In this document: one piece after another, positions 42,895 through 51,329 of the stretch
Layout: every line of letters begins with the position of its first letter
Position numbering within the stretch: position 1 is the first letter of the stretch
NCBI GenBank assembly: GCA_027484985.1
Contig: JAIXRW010000031.1
Span: 1-61,141, forward strand
DNA: 61,141 nucleotides
Source: Rhodobacter sp.
Lineage (GTDB): Bacteria > Pseudomonadota > Alphaproteobacteria > Rhodobacterales > Rhodobacteraceae
Reading direction: 5' to 3'
Translations under genes and position numbers: made by a program
Notes under the pieces: generated by a model
Told to the model about the DNA's origin: nothing
The model's database searches: none
What the model saw: the letters and a program-made list of their open reading frames with translations, nothing else

Positions 42895-44382
42895 ATGTCA
42901 CAGGACAAATCCCAGCGTCGCCCGCGTGCCGAGACCCCCAAGGGGTTTCGCGATTATTTCGGGGCCGAGGTGACCGAACGCAAGGCGATGCTCGACAAGG
43001 TGGCCGAGGTTTACCATCGCTACGGGTTCGACCCGCTCGAGACGAGCGGGGTCGAGACGGTCGAGGCCTTGGGCAAGTTCCTGCCCGATGTGGACCGCCC
43101 GAACGAAGGGGTGTTCGCGTGGCAGGATGAAGATGCTGACTGGCTGGCGCTGCGCTATGACCTGACCGCTCCCTTGGCGCGGGTGGCGGCGCAGTATCGC
43201 AACGATCTGCCCTCGCCCTATCGGCGCTACGCGATGGGGCCGGTGTGGCGGAATGAAAAGCCGGGGCCGGGGCGGTTCAGGCAGTTTTATCAGTGTGATG
43301 CCGATACGGTGGGCGCGCCGAGCGTGGCGGCGGATGCCGAGATCTGCGCGATGCTGTCGGATGCGCTCGAGGTCGTGGGCATTCCGCGCGGCGATTACAT
43401 CGTGCGGGTGAACAACCGCAAGGTTCTGAACGGGGTGATGGAGGTAGCGGGGGTGCTGGACCCTGCGGACCCGTCGAAGTTCGAGGCCGAGCGGGGGATC
43501 GTGCTGCGGGCCATCGACAAGATCGACCGTCTGGGCGAGGGCGGCGTGCGGGCGCTGCTGGGCGAGGGACGCAAGGACGAGTCGGGCGATTTCACCAAGG
43601 GCGCGGGGCTCGGGGCCGAGCAGGCCGAGGTTGTGATGGCCTTCATGGCGGCGCGGCGGGATAGCGGGGCCGAGACGGTTGCCGCCTTGCGCGCGCTGGT
43701 CGGTGCGTCGGTGATCGGCGGCGAGGGCGTGGCCGAGCTGGAGACGATTGCGGAATTGCTGGACCGTCAGGGCTATGGCGCGGACCGGATCGTGATTGAC
43801 CCCGGTGTGGTGCGGGGGCTTGGCTATTACACGGGGCCGGTGTTCGAGGCGGAGCTGACGTTTGAAATCCTTGATGAAAAGGGGCGCAAGCGGCAGTTCG
43901 GGTCGGTCGCGGGGGGCGGGCGGTATGATGACCTTGTGAAGCGGTTCACGGGGCAATCGGTGCCTGCGACGGGGGTTTCCATCGGGGTGGACCGTTTGCT
44001 GGCAGCGCTGCGGGCCAAGGGGCGCGTGGGCGATCAGGCGGCGGGGCCTGTCGTCGTGACCGTGATGGACCGCGACCGGATGGCGGATTATCTGGGCATG
44101 GTGGCCGATCTGCGCAACGCGGGGCTGCGGGCCGAGGTCTATCTGGGCAATCCGAAGAACTTCGGCAACCAGTTGAAATATGCCGACAAGCGGGGGTCGC
44201 CTGTTGCTGTCATCCAAGGCGGGAACGAGGCCGAGAAAGGTGTAGTGATTCTGAAGGATCTCGTGCTGGGCGCGCAGATTGCGCAGAATGCCACGCTGGA
44301 AGAATGGAAGGACCGCCCCGCGCAGGTGGAAGTGGCGCGGGGCGATCTGGTCGCGGCCGTGCGGAAGATGCTGGGGAAATGA
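42895..44382 (+). CDS. hisS: Histidyl-tRNA synthetase
   Basis: This class II synthetase charges tRNA-His. The 495-residue protein has motif 1 in the N-terminal GFRDYFG region, motif 2 at [15 protein letters not shown], the histidine-specific [14 protein letters not shown] segment, motif 3 at [13 protein letters not shown], and an anticodon-binding C-terminal domain ([20 protein letters not shown]). The ATG at 42895 follows GAAGG. It is followed by a 262-bp structured gap and then hisZ-hisG, grouping histidine activation with biosynthesis. Confidence 0.95.
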   Translation: MSQDKSQRRPRAETPKGFRDYFGAEVTERKAMLDKVAEVYHRYGFDPLETSGVETVEALGKFLPDVDRPNEGVFAWQDEDADWLALRYDLTAPLARVAAQYRNDLPSPYRRYAMGPVWRNEKPGPGRFRQFYQCDADTVGAPSVAADAEICAMLSDALEVVGIPRGDYIVRVNNRKVLNGVMEVAGVLDPADPSKFEAERGIVLRAIDKIDRLGEGGVRALLGEGRKDESGDFTKGAGLGAEQAEVVMAFMAARRDSGAETVAALRALVGASVIGGEGVAELETIAELLDRQGYGADRIVIDPGVVRGLGYYTGPVFEAELTFEILDEKGRKRQFGSVAGGGRYDDLVKRFTGQSVPATGVSIGVDRLLAALRAKGRVGDQAAGPVVVTVMDRDRMADYLGMVADLRNAGLRAEVYLGNPKNFGNQLKYADKRGSPVAVIQGGNEAEKGVVILKDLVLGAQIAQNATLEEWKDRPAQVEVARGDLVAAVRKMLGK

Positions 44383-44496
44383 GGGTAGAGCGGGACAGAG
44401 GACCGACGCGGAGCGGTCCGGTGGACCGATCCGCCGGTCCGATTGCCGACGCAGCGACGCGGCGGCAAGGGGCTGTCCGTCTGCCTAAAGCATCAG

Positions 44497-44566
44497 GCAC
44501 GGGCCGCGCCCGCACGGGTGGGCGCGGTAACGCGCCCGCCAGAGGGCGGGCGGGCGCGGCCCGTGC
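44497..44566. repeat. Large GC-rich hairpin between hisS and hisZ
   Basis: A perfect 15-bp stem joins GCACGGGCCGCGCCC (44497-44511) and GGGCGCGGCCCGTGC (44552-44566), with further self-complementary sequence in the loop (GGGCGCGGTAACGCGCCC). There is no T tract after it on the plus strand. It may stabilise or cut the hisS message, or separate hisS from hisZG. Confidence 0.7.
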
Positions 44567-44604
44567 GTTTGGCGCACGGGCGGGACAGCGGGGATCGGTC
44601 GATG

Positions 44605-44628
44605 AACGCGCGGCATGCGCCGCGCGTT
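44605..44628. promoter_or_regulatory. Hairpin just upstream of the hisZ start
   Basis: AACGCGCGGC (44605-44614) and GCCGCGCGTT (44619-44628) form a perfect 10-bp stem with a four-base loop. It ends 16 bases before the hisZ ATG, so it could limit ribosome access. No run of histidine codons marks an attenuator peptide. Confidence 0.5.
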
Positions 44629-44644
44629 ATTCGGGGATTGCCGC

Positions 44645-45751
44645 ATGACCCCGAGCAAATCCGCCATTCGCGCCGAGGCCGAGACCCTGTTCGCCGCCTT
44701 CCGTGCGGCGGGCGCGGCTCCGGTGGAAGCCGATATCCTGCTGCCTGCGGAAACGCTGCTCGACCTTTATGGCGAGGATATCCGTGCGCGGGCCTATGTG
44801 ACCAACGACCCCTTGCGCGGCGAAATGGTACTGCGGCCCGATTTCACCGTGCCCGTGGTGCAAAGCCATATGGCGCATGGCGCGGACCCTGCGCGCTATT
44901 GCTATCTGGGCGAGGTGTTCCGCAAGCAGGATACGCGGGACGGGCGGGCAAACGAATATCTGCAGGTGGGGTTCGAACTGTTCGACCGCACCGCGCCCGA
45001 GGCGGCGGATGCCGAGGTTTTCACGCTGTTCGCGGGGCTTCTTGCGCCCTTGGGGCTGCGGGCGGCGACGGGGGATATCGGGATTCTGATGGCCGCCGTG
45101 CGCGGGCTTTCGACCAGCGAGCGCCGGAAGGCCGCGCTGTTGCGCCATGTCTGGCGGCCGAAGCGGTTCCGCCAGTTGCTTGACCGGTTCGCGGGGCGGG
45201 CGGCGGTGCCTGCGGCGCGGGCGCGGTTGCTGGAGCGGCTGGCATCGGACACGCCCGAGGCGCTGATCGAGGCGGCGGGCAGTTTCGTGGGGCTGCGGTC
45301 GGTTGCCGATATCTCGGCGCGGGCGGCGGCGCTGATCGAGGATGCGGGGACACCCAACATCGCGGCGCCCGAGGCGGCTTTGCTGTATGATCTGTTGTCG
45401 TTGCAGGCCCCTGCCCGTGCGGCGCTGGCGCATCTGCGGGGGATCGCGCCGATGCTGCCCGCCATCCTGCCAGCGGTGGACCAGTTCGAGGCGCGGCTTG
45501 ATGCGCTGGACAGGGGCGGTGTGGATACCGCCACACTGCCCTTTGAAGCAAGCCACGGGCGCACCAGTCTGGAATATTACGACGGCTTTGTTTTCAGCTT
45601 TCATGCCGCCGACCCCGCCCTGCCGCCGGTTGCCAGCGGCGGGCGCTATGACGCGCTGACGGGGGTGCTGGGGCAAGGGCGGTCGATCCCTGCGGTGGGG
45701 GGCGTGATCCGGCCCGGTCTGGTTGCGCGGCTAAAGGGGGCTCGCGCATGA
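44645..45751 (+). CDS. hisZ: ATP phosphoribosyltransferase regulatory subunit HisZ
   Basis: HisZ is a catalytically dead HisRS-like paralogue that activates short-form HisG in the first step of histidine synthesis and carries part of the histidine feedback. The 368-residue protein has the class II core features (LRPDFTVPVVQSHMA, YCYLGEVFRKQDTRDGRANE, YLQVGFELFDR; SGGRYDALTGVLG) but lacks the C-terminal anticodon-binding domain of HisS. It overlaps hisG by ATGA, which suits a fixed subunit ratio. Confidence 0.94.
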   Translation: MTPSKSAIRAEAETLFAAFRAAGAAPVEADILLPAETLLDLYGEDIRARAYVTNDPLRGEMVLRPDFTVPVVQSHMAHGADPARYCYLGEVFRKQDTRDGRANEYLQVGFELFDRTAPEAADAEVFTLFAGLLAPLGLRAATGDIGILMAAVRGLSTSERRKAALLRHVWRPKRFRQLLDRFAGRAAVPAARARLLERLASDTPEALIEAAGSFVGLRSVADISARAAALIEDAGTPNIAAPEAALLYDLLSLQAPARAALAHLRGIAPMLPAILPAVDQFEARLDALDRGGVDTATLPFEASHGRTSLEYYDGFVFSFHAADPALPPVASGGRYDALTGVLGQGRSIPAVGGVIRPGLVARLKGARA

Positions 45752-46422
45752 TCAAGATCGGGGTGCCGTCGAAGGGGCGGCTGATGGAAAAGACCTTTGA
45801 CTGGTTCGGGGAACGCGGCCTGACGATGCGGCGCACGGGGAACGAGCGGGAATATTCCGGCACGGTCGAAGGGGTGGACGGCGTCGAGCTGGTGCTGTTG
45901 TCGGCGGGCGAGGTTCCGCGCGAACTGGCGGCGGGGCGCATCCATTTGGGCGTGACGGGCACTGACCTTGTGCGCGAAAAGCTGGCCGACTGGGCGCAGA
46001 TCGTGGCCGAGGTGGCGCCGCTGGGATTTGGCCATGCCGACCTGATCATTGCAGTGCCAAGCGTCTGGGTCGATGTGGATACGCTGGACGACCTTGATGC
46101 GGCGGCGGCGGCGTTCCGTGGCAGCCACGGCTTCCGGCTGCGGATTGCCACGAAATACCACCGTCTGGTGCGCGATTTCCTGACAGCGAACGGTGTGGCG
46201 GATTACCAGTTGGTGGACAGCCAAGGCGCGACCGAGGGCACGGTGAAGAACCTGACCGCCGAGGCGATCGCCGACATCACCTCGTCGGGCGAGACGCTGC
46301 GGGCGAACCACCTCAAGGCGTTGTCGGACGCGTTGATCCTGAAATCCGAGGCGATGCTGTTCCGGTCGAAGGTTGCCGACGATGACGGCGCCTCGGCGCT
46401 TTTGGCAAGGCTTGGCCTTTGA
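45748..46422 (+). CDS. hisG: ATP phosphoribosyltransferase, short form
   Basis: This enzyme catalyses the first committed step of histidine biosynthesis, ATP plus PRPP to phosphoribosyl-ATP. At 224 residues it is the short form that needs HisZ, which is encoded just upstream. Motifs: IKIGVPSKGRLMEKTFDWF at the start, LAAGRIHLGVTGTDLV, and the PRPP-binding stretch DSQGATEGTVKNLTAEAI. A dispersed palindromic element follows the stop codon. Confidence 0.95.
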   Translation: MIKIGVPSKGRLMEKTFDWFGERGLTMRRTGNEREYSGTVEGVDGVELVLLSAGEVPRELAAGRIHLGVTGTDLVREKLADWAQIVAEVAPLGFGHADLIIAVPSVWVDVDTLDDLDAAAAAFRGSHGFRLRIATKYHRLVRDFLTANGVADYQLVDSQGATEGTVKNLTAEAIADITSSGETLRANHLKALSDALILKSEAMLFRSKVADDDGASALLARLGL

Positions 46423-46428
46423 CCCTTT

Positions 46429-46495
46429 CACGTTGGTGCAAATATCCCACGGTGGTGCGGGGGTGTGAAACCCCCGCCCGGCTTAGCCGGGCTTT
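46429..46495 (+). repeat. Dispersed palindromic element, diverged copy H
   Basis: CTTTCACGTTGGTGCAAATATCCCACGG precedes two hairpins: GCGGGGGTGTGAAACCCCCGC and CCCGGCTTAGCCGGG. It lies between the convergent hisG and EamA-transporter genes, where it could terminate transcription from both sides. Confidence 0.6.
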
Positions 46496-47358
46496 CGGCT
46501 GACAAGGGCCACACCCGTTGCCGCCAGCGCCATGCCCGCCCATGCCAGCGGTGGCATGGCCTCGCCCAGCAGGGGCCAGGCGAACAGGGCGGAAAAAGCG
46601 GGGACAAGGTAGAACAGGGCCGAAACGCGGCTGACCTCGCCCATACGGATCATCGCCAGCAGAAGCGACATGGCCAGAAGTGAATTGGCAAGAACCAGAT
46701 AGGCCAGAACGGCAAGAAACTCTTGGTTCCATACCACATGCAGGTCTTCGGTTGCCCATGCGAGCGGAAGGCAGAAGGCGGCACCCACGGCATATTGGAT
46801 CATGTTCGAGGTCACAGGGTGGTGGCTGACGCCAAATCGTTTTTCGTACAAGGTGCCGCCCGTGATGCCGAACAGGGCGCCGACGGTACACAGGATACCC
46901 CAAAGGTTTTCAGCCTCGACCGACGACCGCGCCAGAATGACCACCACGGCGCCGGCAAGCCCCAGAACAAGGCCGAACCATGCCAACCGGCTGACCTGTT
47001 CGCCCACCAGGCGCGGGGCGATCAGGGCGACCAGAATGGGTTGCAGGCAAACGATGATGGCGACACCGCCCGCCGAGACGCCCGATTTGAAGGCAAGATA
47101 GCAAAGGCCGAAATAACCGACCTGAATGAGCAGACCCACCAAGGCCACGTCGGCCCATGCCCGCGCCGTGCGTGGCAATGGCGGACGCAGGACAAGGGCA
47201 AAAGGCAGCAGCACGACCAGTACGCAGACATAGCGCAGGGCAAGCAATGTCATCGGATCGGCATGTTGCAGCCCGAGTTTGGCGACGCCAAACCCGGCCG
47301 ACCAGAGCAGAAGGAATATGGACGGGGCGGCGACAAGCCAGAGGGGACGCTGTGACAT
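46483..47358 (-). CDS. EamA-family (DMT superfamily) transporter
   Basis: This 291-residue inner-membrane protein has about ten membrane segments in two EamA repeats (LLLWSAGFGVAKLGL at the start; GILCTVGALFGITGGTLYEK opening the second half). The charged C-terminus is short. Relatives export amino acids or other metabolites; no substrate can be assigned. The gene is convergent with hisG, and position next to histidine genes is suggestive at most. Confidence 0.88.
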   Translation of the reverse strand: MSQRPLWLVAAPSIFLLLWSAGFGVAKLGLQHADPMTLLALRYVCVLVVLLPFALVLRPPLPRTARAWADVALVGLLIQVGYFGLCYLAFKSGVSAGGVAIIVCLQPILVALIAPRLVGEQVSRLAWFGLVLGLAGAVVVILARSSVEAENLWGILCTVGALFGITGGTLYEKRFGVSHHPVTSNMIQYAVGAAFCLPLAWATEDLHVVWNQEFLAVLAYLVLANSLLAMSLLLAMIRMGEVSRVSALFYLVPAFSALFAWPLLGEAMPPLAWAGMALAATGVALVSRKPG

Positions 47359-47487
47359 GCCCCGGTTCTGCCACCGGCGCGGACCGCAGGCATGAAGATT
47401 TGCGACCTTTGGCGCAAAAGCCGACGGATCGGATAAAAACCTCGTCAGAATTCGCGAGCGGCGCGAAATGCGGCGTGGCCCGCGCGC

Positions 47488-47919
47488 TTAGCGCAGCCCG
47501 ATTTCCGCAAGCGCCTGTGCAAGCGAGGGGGGCAGGGCCTCTTCGCGTTCGCGGCCCTTGGGAAGGTCGCGCGGGCTTTCGGCAGGGTCGAGATAGCGCC
47601 AGCCCTGGAACGGGCGACGGGCGGCTGCCTCGGTCCTGATGATGTCGGCATCAAGGATCAGGGCGCAGCGGTCGATACCGTCAGCGCCCTGCACCCGTTC
47701 AAGCGCCACGATGCGTTGTCTGGCAAGGATCGTGCCCTTGATCACCCAGTAAAGCGATCCACCCGCCAGAACCTCGGCCTCGCGCTTGGGCCACATGCGG
47801 GTGATATGGGCGGCACAGCCCTTGGGCCAGCGGTGGGCATTTTCGGCCTGCCAGTGCATCAGGTCCTCGACGCTTTCCGCGCCGACGCAGAGTTTGAGGA
47901 TGTTGACGAATCCGGCCAT
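47488..47919 (-). CDS. DUF1489-family protein
   Basis: This 143-residue protein matches the alphaproteobacterial DUF1489 family: FVNILKLCVGAESVEDL near the start, a central HITRMWPKREAEVLAGGSLYWVIKG block (split across residues ~38-63) and the C-terminal RPFQGWRYL. The function is unknown to me. GGAG lies upstream of the ATG at 47917-47919. It is divergent from nrdJ. Confidence 0.85.
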   Translation of the reverse strand: MAGFVNILKLCVGAESVEDLMHWQAENAHRWPKGCAAHITRMWPKREAEVLAGGSLYWVIKGTILARQRIVALERVQGADGIDRCALILDADIIRTEAAARRPFQGWRYLDPAESPRDLPKGREREEALPPSLAQALAEIGLR

Positions 47920-48053
47920 GGCGACACTCCGAAAGGAGCATGATCCTTAAACCGTTCATTAACGCAGACAAGGTGCAAACGCTTTGACGGGGGCGGTGCG
48001 ACGGCCTATCTTGTGTGCTTCCCGCAACAAGACCGCAAGACCGAGGATTTTTC

Positions 48054-50336
48054 ATGTCGCGATTCGCTGCCCCCATCGCCGAGCAAATCTGGGATATGAA
48101 GTATCGCCTGAAGGCGGCGGATGGCAGCGTGATCGATGCCAGCGTGGAAGACACATGGCGGCGGATCGCGCGGGCGCTGGCCGAGGTCGAGAAAAACCCC
48201 GCCGAATGGGAAGAGCGCTTCTATGCCGCGCTTGAAGGTTTCAAATACCTGCCGGCCGGGCGCATCACGGCCGGCGCGGGCACGGGGCGGTCTGTGACGT
48301 TGTTCAACTGTTTTGTCATGGGCACTGTGCCCGACAACATGGGCGGCATTTTCGACGCGCTGAAAGAAGCTGCGCTGACCATGCAGCAGGGTGGCGGCAT
48401 CGGTTACGATTTCAGCACCATCCGTCCCCGCGGGGCCGAGGTGAAGGGTGTGGCGGCTGACGCCTCGGGCCCCCTGTCCTTCATGGATGTATGGGATGCG
48501 ATGTGCCGCACCATCATGTCGGCCGGTTCGCGCCGCGGCGCGATGATGGCCACCATGCGCTGCGACCACCCCGATATCGAAGCCTTTATCGAGGCCAAGA
48601 AAGACCCTGCCCGACTGCGTATGTTCAATCTTTCGGTGCTTGTCACCGATCCCTTCATGGCAGCGGTCAAGGCCGATGGTCCGTGGGAACTGGTCTTTGA
48701 CGGCAAGGTCTATAAGACCGTTCAGGCGCGCGACCTGTGGAACCGCATCATGCGCAACACCTATGATTTCGCTGAACCGGGCGTGATCTTCATCGACCGC
48801 ATCAATACCATGAACAACCTCGCCTATTGCGAGACCATTGCCGCAACCAACCCCTGCGGCGAACAGCCCCTGCCGCCCTATGGCGCCTGTCTGCTGGGGT
48901 CGATCAATATGGCAACCCTTGTTGCAGACGCATTTACCCCGCAGGCGCGGGTTGACCTTGGCGCGATGGACGATCTGGTTCGGGTCGCCGTGCGGATGAT
49001 GGATAACGTGGTCGATGCCAGCCGCTTCCCTCTGCCGGAACAGGCGCAAGAGGCGAAGAACAAGCGCCGCATCGGCCTTGGCGTTACCGGCCTTGCCGAT
49101 GCTCTGCTCATGGTCGGACTGCGCTATGGCTCGCCGCAGGCGGCCGAGGCGACCGAGGCGTGGATGAAGGCCATCGCCCGTGCCGCCTATCTGGCTTCCG
49201 TCGATCTGGCGCGCGAAAAAGGCCCCTTCCCGCTGTTCGATGCCGAGAAATATCTGGCTTCCGGCTCGTTGCGGCATATGGATGACGATGTGAAAGCCGC
49301 CATCGCCAAACACGGCATCCGTAACGCGCTGCTGACCTCGATCGCCCCCACCGGCACGATCAGCCTTTATGCGGGCAACGTGTCGTCCGGCATCGAACCT
49401 GTTTTCGCCTATGCCTATACGCGCAAGGTCCTGCAAAAGGACGGATCGCGCACCGAAGAAGAGGTTGTCGATTACGCAGTCCGCCTGTGGCGCGAAAAGA
49501 ATGGTGACGGCCCGCTGCCCGACCATTTCGTCAACGCCCAGACCTTGCCCCCGCTTGACCATGTGCGCATGCAGGCGGCGGCGCAGAAATGGATCGACTC
49601 GTCGATTTCCAAGACGATCAACTGCCCCGAGGATATCAGCTTTGATGATTTCAAAGAGGTCTATATGGCCGCGTGGGACCAGGGCTGCAAAGGCTGCACC
49701 ACCTATCGGCCCAATGATGTGACCGGATCGGTCCTGTCGGTTTCCGAGTCGTCCGACAAGACACCGGCCGAAGCGCCCCAGACCGTGCGCCAGCCTGACG
49801 GGGGCGAGGTGGTCTATCTTTCGGAACCGCTCGATCGGCCCGCAGCATTGGAAGGCGCTACTTACAAGCTGAAATGGCCGGGGTCGGAACACGCGCTTTA
49901 CATCACCGTCAACGATGTGGTCATCGCAGGCCACCGCCGCCCGTTCGAAGTGTTCATCAACTCGAAAAACATGGAACATTTTGCGTGGACAGTCGCACTG
50001 ACCCGCATGATCAGCGCCGTTTTCCGCCGGGGTGGCGACATATCCTTCGTGGTTGAGGAGCTGAAAGCGGTCTTCGATCCGCGCGGCGGTGCATGGATGG
50101 ACGGGCGCTACATCCCATCGATCCTTGCCGCCATAGGCGGGGTGATCGAACGCCACCTGATCGAGATTGGCTTCATCGCGGGCGAGGGGTTGGGGCTGAA
50201 ATCGGACCCCAAGGCCGAGGTCGTGGCCATTGGCGCACCCAAGGGCAAATCCTGTTCTTCCTGCGGCAGCTATGACATGCGTATGGTTGAAGGCTGCATG
50301 ACCTGTGCAAGCTGTGGATATTCGAAATGCGGGTGA
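48054..50336 (+). CDS. nrdJ: Adenosylcobalamin-dependent ribonucleotide reductase (class II)
   Basis: NrdJ makes deoxyribonucleotides without oxygen or a radical-generating subunit, using adenosylcobalamin. The 760-residue protein has the active-site features: FNCFVMGT with the first redox cysteine, AATNPCGEQPLPPYG with the catalytic NxCxE triad, the APTGTISLYAG loop and TINCPEDISFDDF. The C-terminus carries a four-cysteine zinc-binding/thioredoxin-shuttle module (CSSCGSY, CMTCASCGYSKCG). The ATG at 48054 (MSRFAAPIAEQIW) is chosen because family sequence begins there. No cobalamin riboswitch or clear NrdR box pair was recognised upstream. Confidence 0.95.
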   Translation: MSRFAAPIAEQIWDMKYRLKAADGSVIDASVEDTWRRIARALAEVEKNPAEWEERFYAALEGFKYLPAGRITAGAGTGRSVTLFNCFVMGTVPDNMGGIFDALKEAALTMQQGGGIGYDFSTIRPRGAEVKGVAADASGPLSFMDVWDAMCRTIMSAGSRRGAMMATMRCDHPDIEAFIEAKKDPARLRMFNLSVLVTDPFMAAVKADGPWELVFDGKVYKTVQARDLWNRIMRNTYDFAEPGVIFIDRINTMNNLAYCETIAATNPCGEQPLPPYGACLLGSINMATLVADAFTPQARVDLGAMDDLVRVAVRMMDNVVDASRFPLPEQAQEAKNKRRIGLGVTGLADALLMVGLRYGSPQAAEATEAWMKAIARAAYLASVDLAREKGPFPLFDAEKYLASGSLRHMDDDVKAAIAKHGIRNALLTSIAPTGTISLYAGNVSSGIEPVFAYAYTRKVLQKDGSRTEEEVVDYAVRLWREKNGDGPLPDHFVNAQTLPPLDHVRMQAAAQKWIDSSISKTINCPEDISFDDFKEVYMAAWDQGCKGCTTYRPNDVTGSVLSVSESSDKTPAEAPQTVRQPDGGEVVYLSEPLDRPAALEGATYKLKWPGSEHALYITVNDVVIAGHRRPFEVFINSKNMEHFAWTVALTRMISAVFRRGGDISFVVEELKAVFDPRGGAWMDGRYIPSILAAIGGVIERHLIEIGFIAGEGLGLKSDPKAEVVAIGAPKGKSCSSCGSYDMRMVEGCMTCASCGYSKCG

Positions 50337-50340
50337 CGTT

Positions 50341-51210
50341 TTGCTGAAGCGGCGCGTTCTTGTCATAGGGTCGCTGCACCACGACATTATGGTCAATGTT
50401 GATCGCCTGCCGCGTGTGGATGAAACGGCGGTCGGCCATCGATGGTATCCGAAATTCGGTGGCAAGGGCGGTAATCAGGCAGTCGCGGCACAGGCGGCGG
50501 GCGGGTTGGCGCGCATGTGCGGGGCTGTCGGGCAAGATGGGTTCGGCACCTTTCTTGTTGCCGCGCTGGATGCGGCGGGTGTTGACCGAGGCTTTGTGCG
50601 CGAAGTGCCGGGCGTAGGGTCTGGCATGAGCGTGGCGATACAAGATGCGGCGGGCGACTATGCGGCATCGATCGTGTCGGGCGCGAACCTGTATATCGAT
50701 GCGGCCGTTCTTGACGACCCTGCGCTTTGGGACGGTGTTGGTTGTCTTGTCCTGCAAAACGAGATCCTGCATGAAACCAATCTTGCCGCCGCGCGCGCTG
50801 CAAAGGCGCGGGGGGTGAAGGTTGTTTACAACGCCGCCCCGGCGCGGGACGGTTCGGCAGAACTTGGCGATCTTGTGGACCTTTTGGTCGTGAACGCGGT
50901 CGAGGCCGAGATGATGGGGGCCGACACGGTTGGCGATCTGGACGCGGCGCTTGCAGCGGCGCAGCGTCTGGGGGCGCATTTCGCCAATGTCGTCGTGACA
51001 GCGGGCGCGGCCGGTCTGGCGGCATCTGAGTCGGGTGGCAGGCAGTTCACCGTTGCGGCACGGCAGGTCAAGGTTGCAAGCACCCATGGCGCGGGCGATT
51101 GTTTTACCGGAACGCTGGCGGCTGCACTGTCGCAGGGGGAGACGCTGGAAGCTGCTTGTCGCGCCGCTTCGGATGCGGCGGCACGGCATGTCGCGGGCAA
51201 TAGCGGCTGA
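50341..51210 (+). CDS. PfkB/ribokinase-family sugar or nucleoside kinase
   Basis: This protein of about 289 residues has the two PfkB signatures: FGGKGGNQAVAAQAAGG (~residues 40-56) and STHGAGDCFTGTLAAAL near the C-terminus, with the catalytic aspartate in GAGD. Ribokinase or a nucleoside kinase is likely; the exact substrate is unknown. The start must be non-ATG: TTG at 50341 gives LLKRRVLVIGSLHHD, and GTGs at 50305 or 50314 would overlap nrdJ. It is only 4 bp after the nrdJ stop, so it probably belongs to the same transcript. Confidence 0.85.
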   Translation: MLKRRVLVIGSLHHDIMVNVDRLPRVDETAVGHRWYPKFGGKGGNQAVAAQAAGGLARMCGAVGQDGFGTFLVAALDAAGVDRGFVREVPGVGSGMSVAIQDAAGDYAASIVSGANLYIDAAVLDDPALWDGVGCLVLQNEILHETNLAAARAAKARGVKVVYNAAPARDGSAELGDLVDLLVVNAVEAEMMGADTVGDLDAALAAAQRLGAHFANVVVTAGAAGLAASESGGRQFTVAARQVKVASTHGAGDCFTGTLAAALSQGETLEAACRAASDAAARHVAGNSG

Positions 51211-51329
51211 GCGGTAACCAGAGGTTTGGCCTTTGCGCGGGTTTGGAAGGGATTTGATCAATAAATCCTTGCAAGCCTTTGTTACCCTGCTGTTTGATTG
51301 GCAGGCAGAACAGAAAAGGCGAGTCATCT

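Noticed and set aside
44383..44644. A classical histidine attenuator or T-box before hisZ
   Set aside because: No short open frame with a run of histidine codons, no T-box sequence and no T-tract terminator are visible.
47949..47966. A possible second CtrA box (TTAA...TTAAC) between DUF1489 and nrdJ
   Set aside because: The spacing is eight bases, not seven, so it does not match the consensus.
48000..48053. NrdR boxes or a cobalamin riboswitch upstream of nrdJ
   Set aside because: Only an imperfect CTTGTG/CAACAAG inverted repeat is present, with no B12-box sequence and no paired NrdR-like sites.
48006..50465. An 819-codon minus-strand open frame opposite nrdJ
   Set aside because: nrdJ on the plus strand is unmistakable; the antisense product is H/R/G-rich with no recognisable domain.
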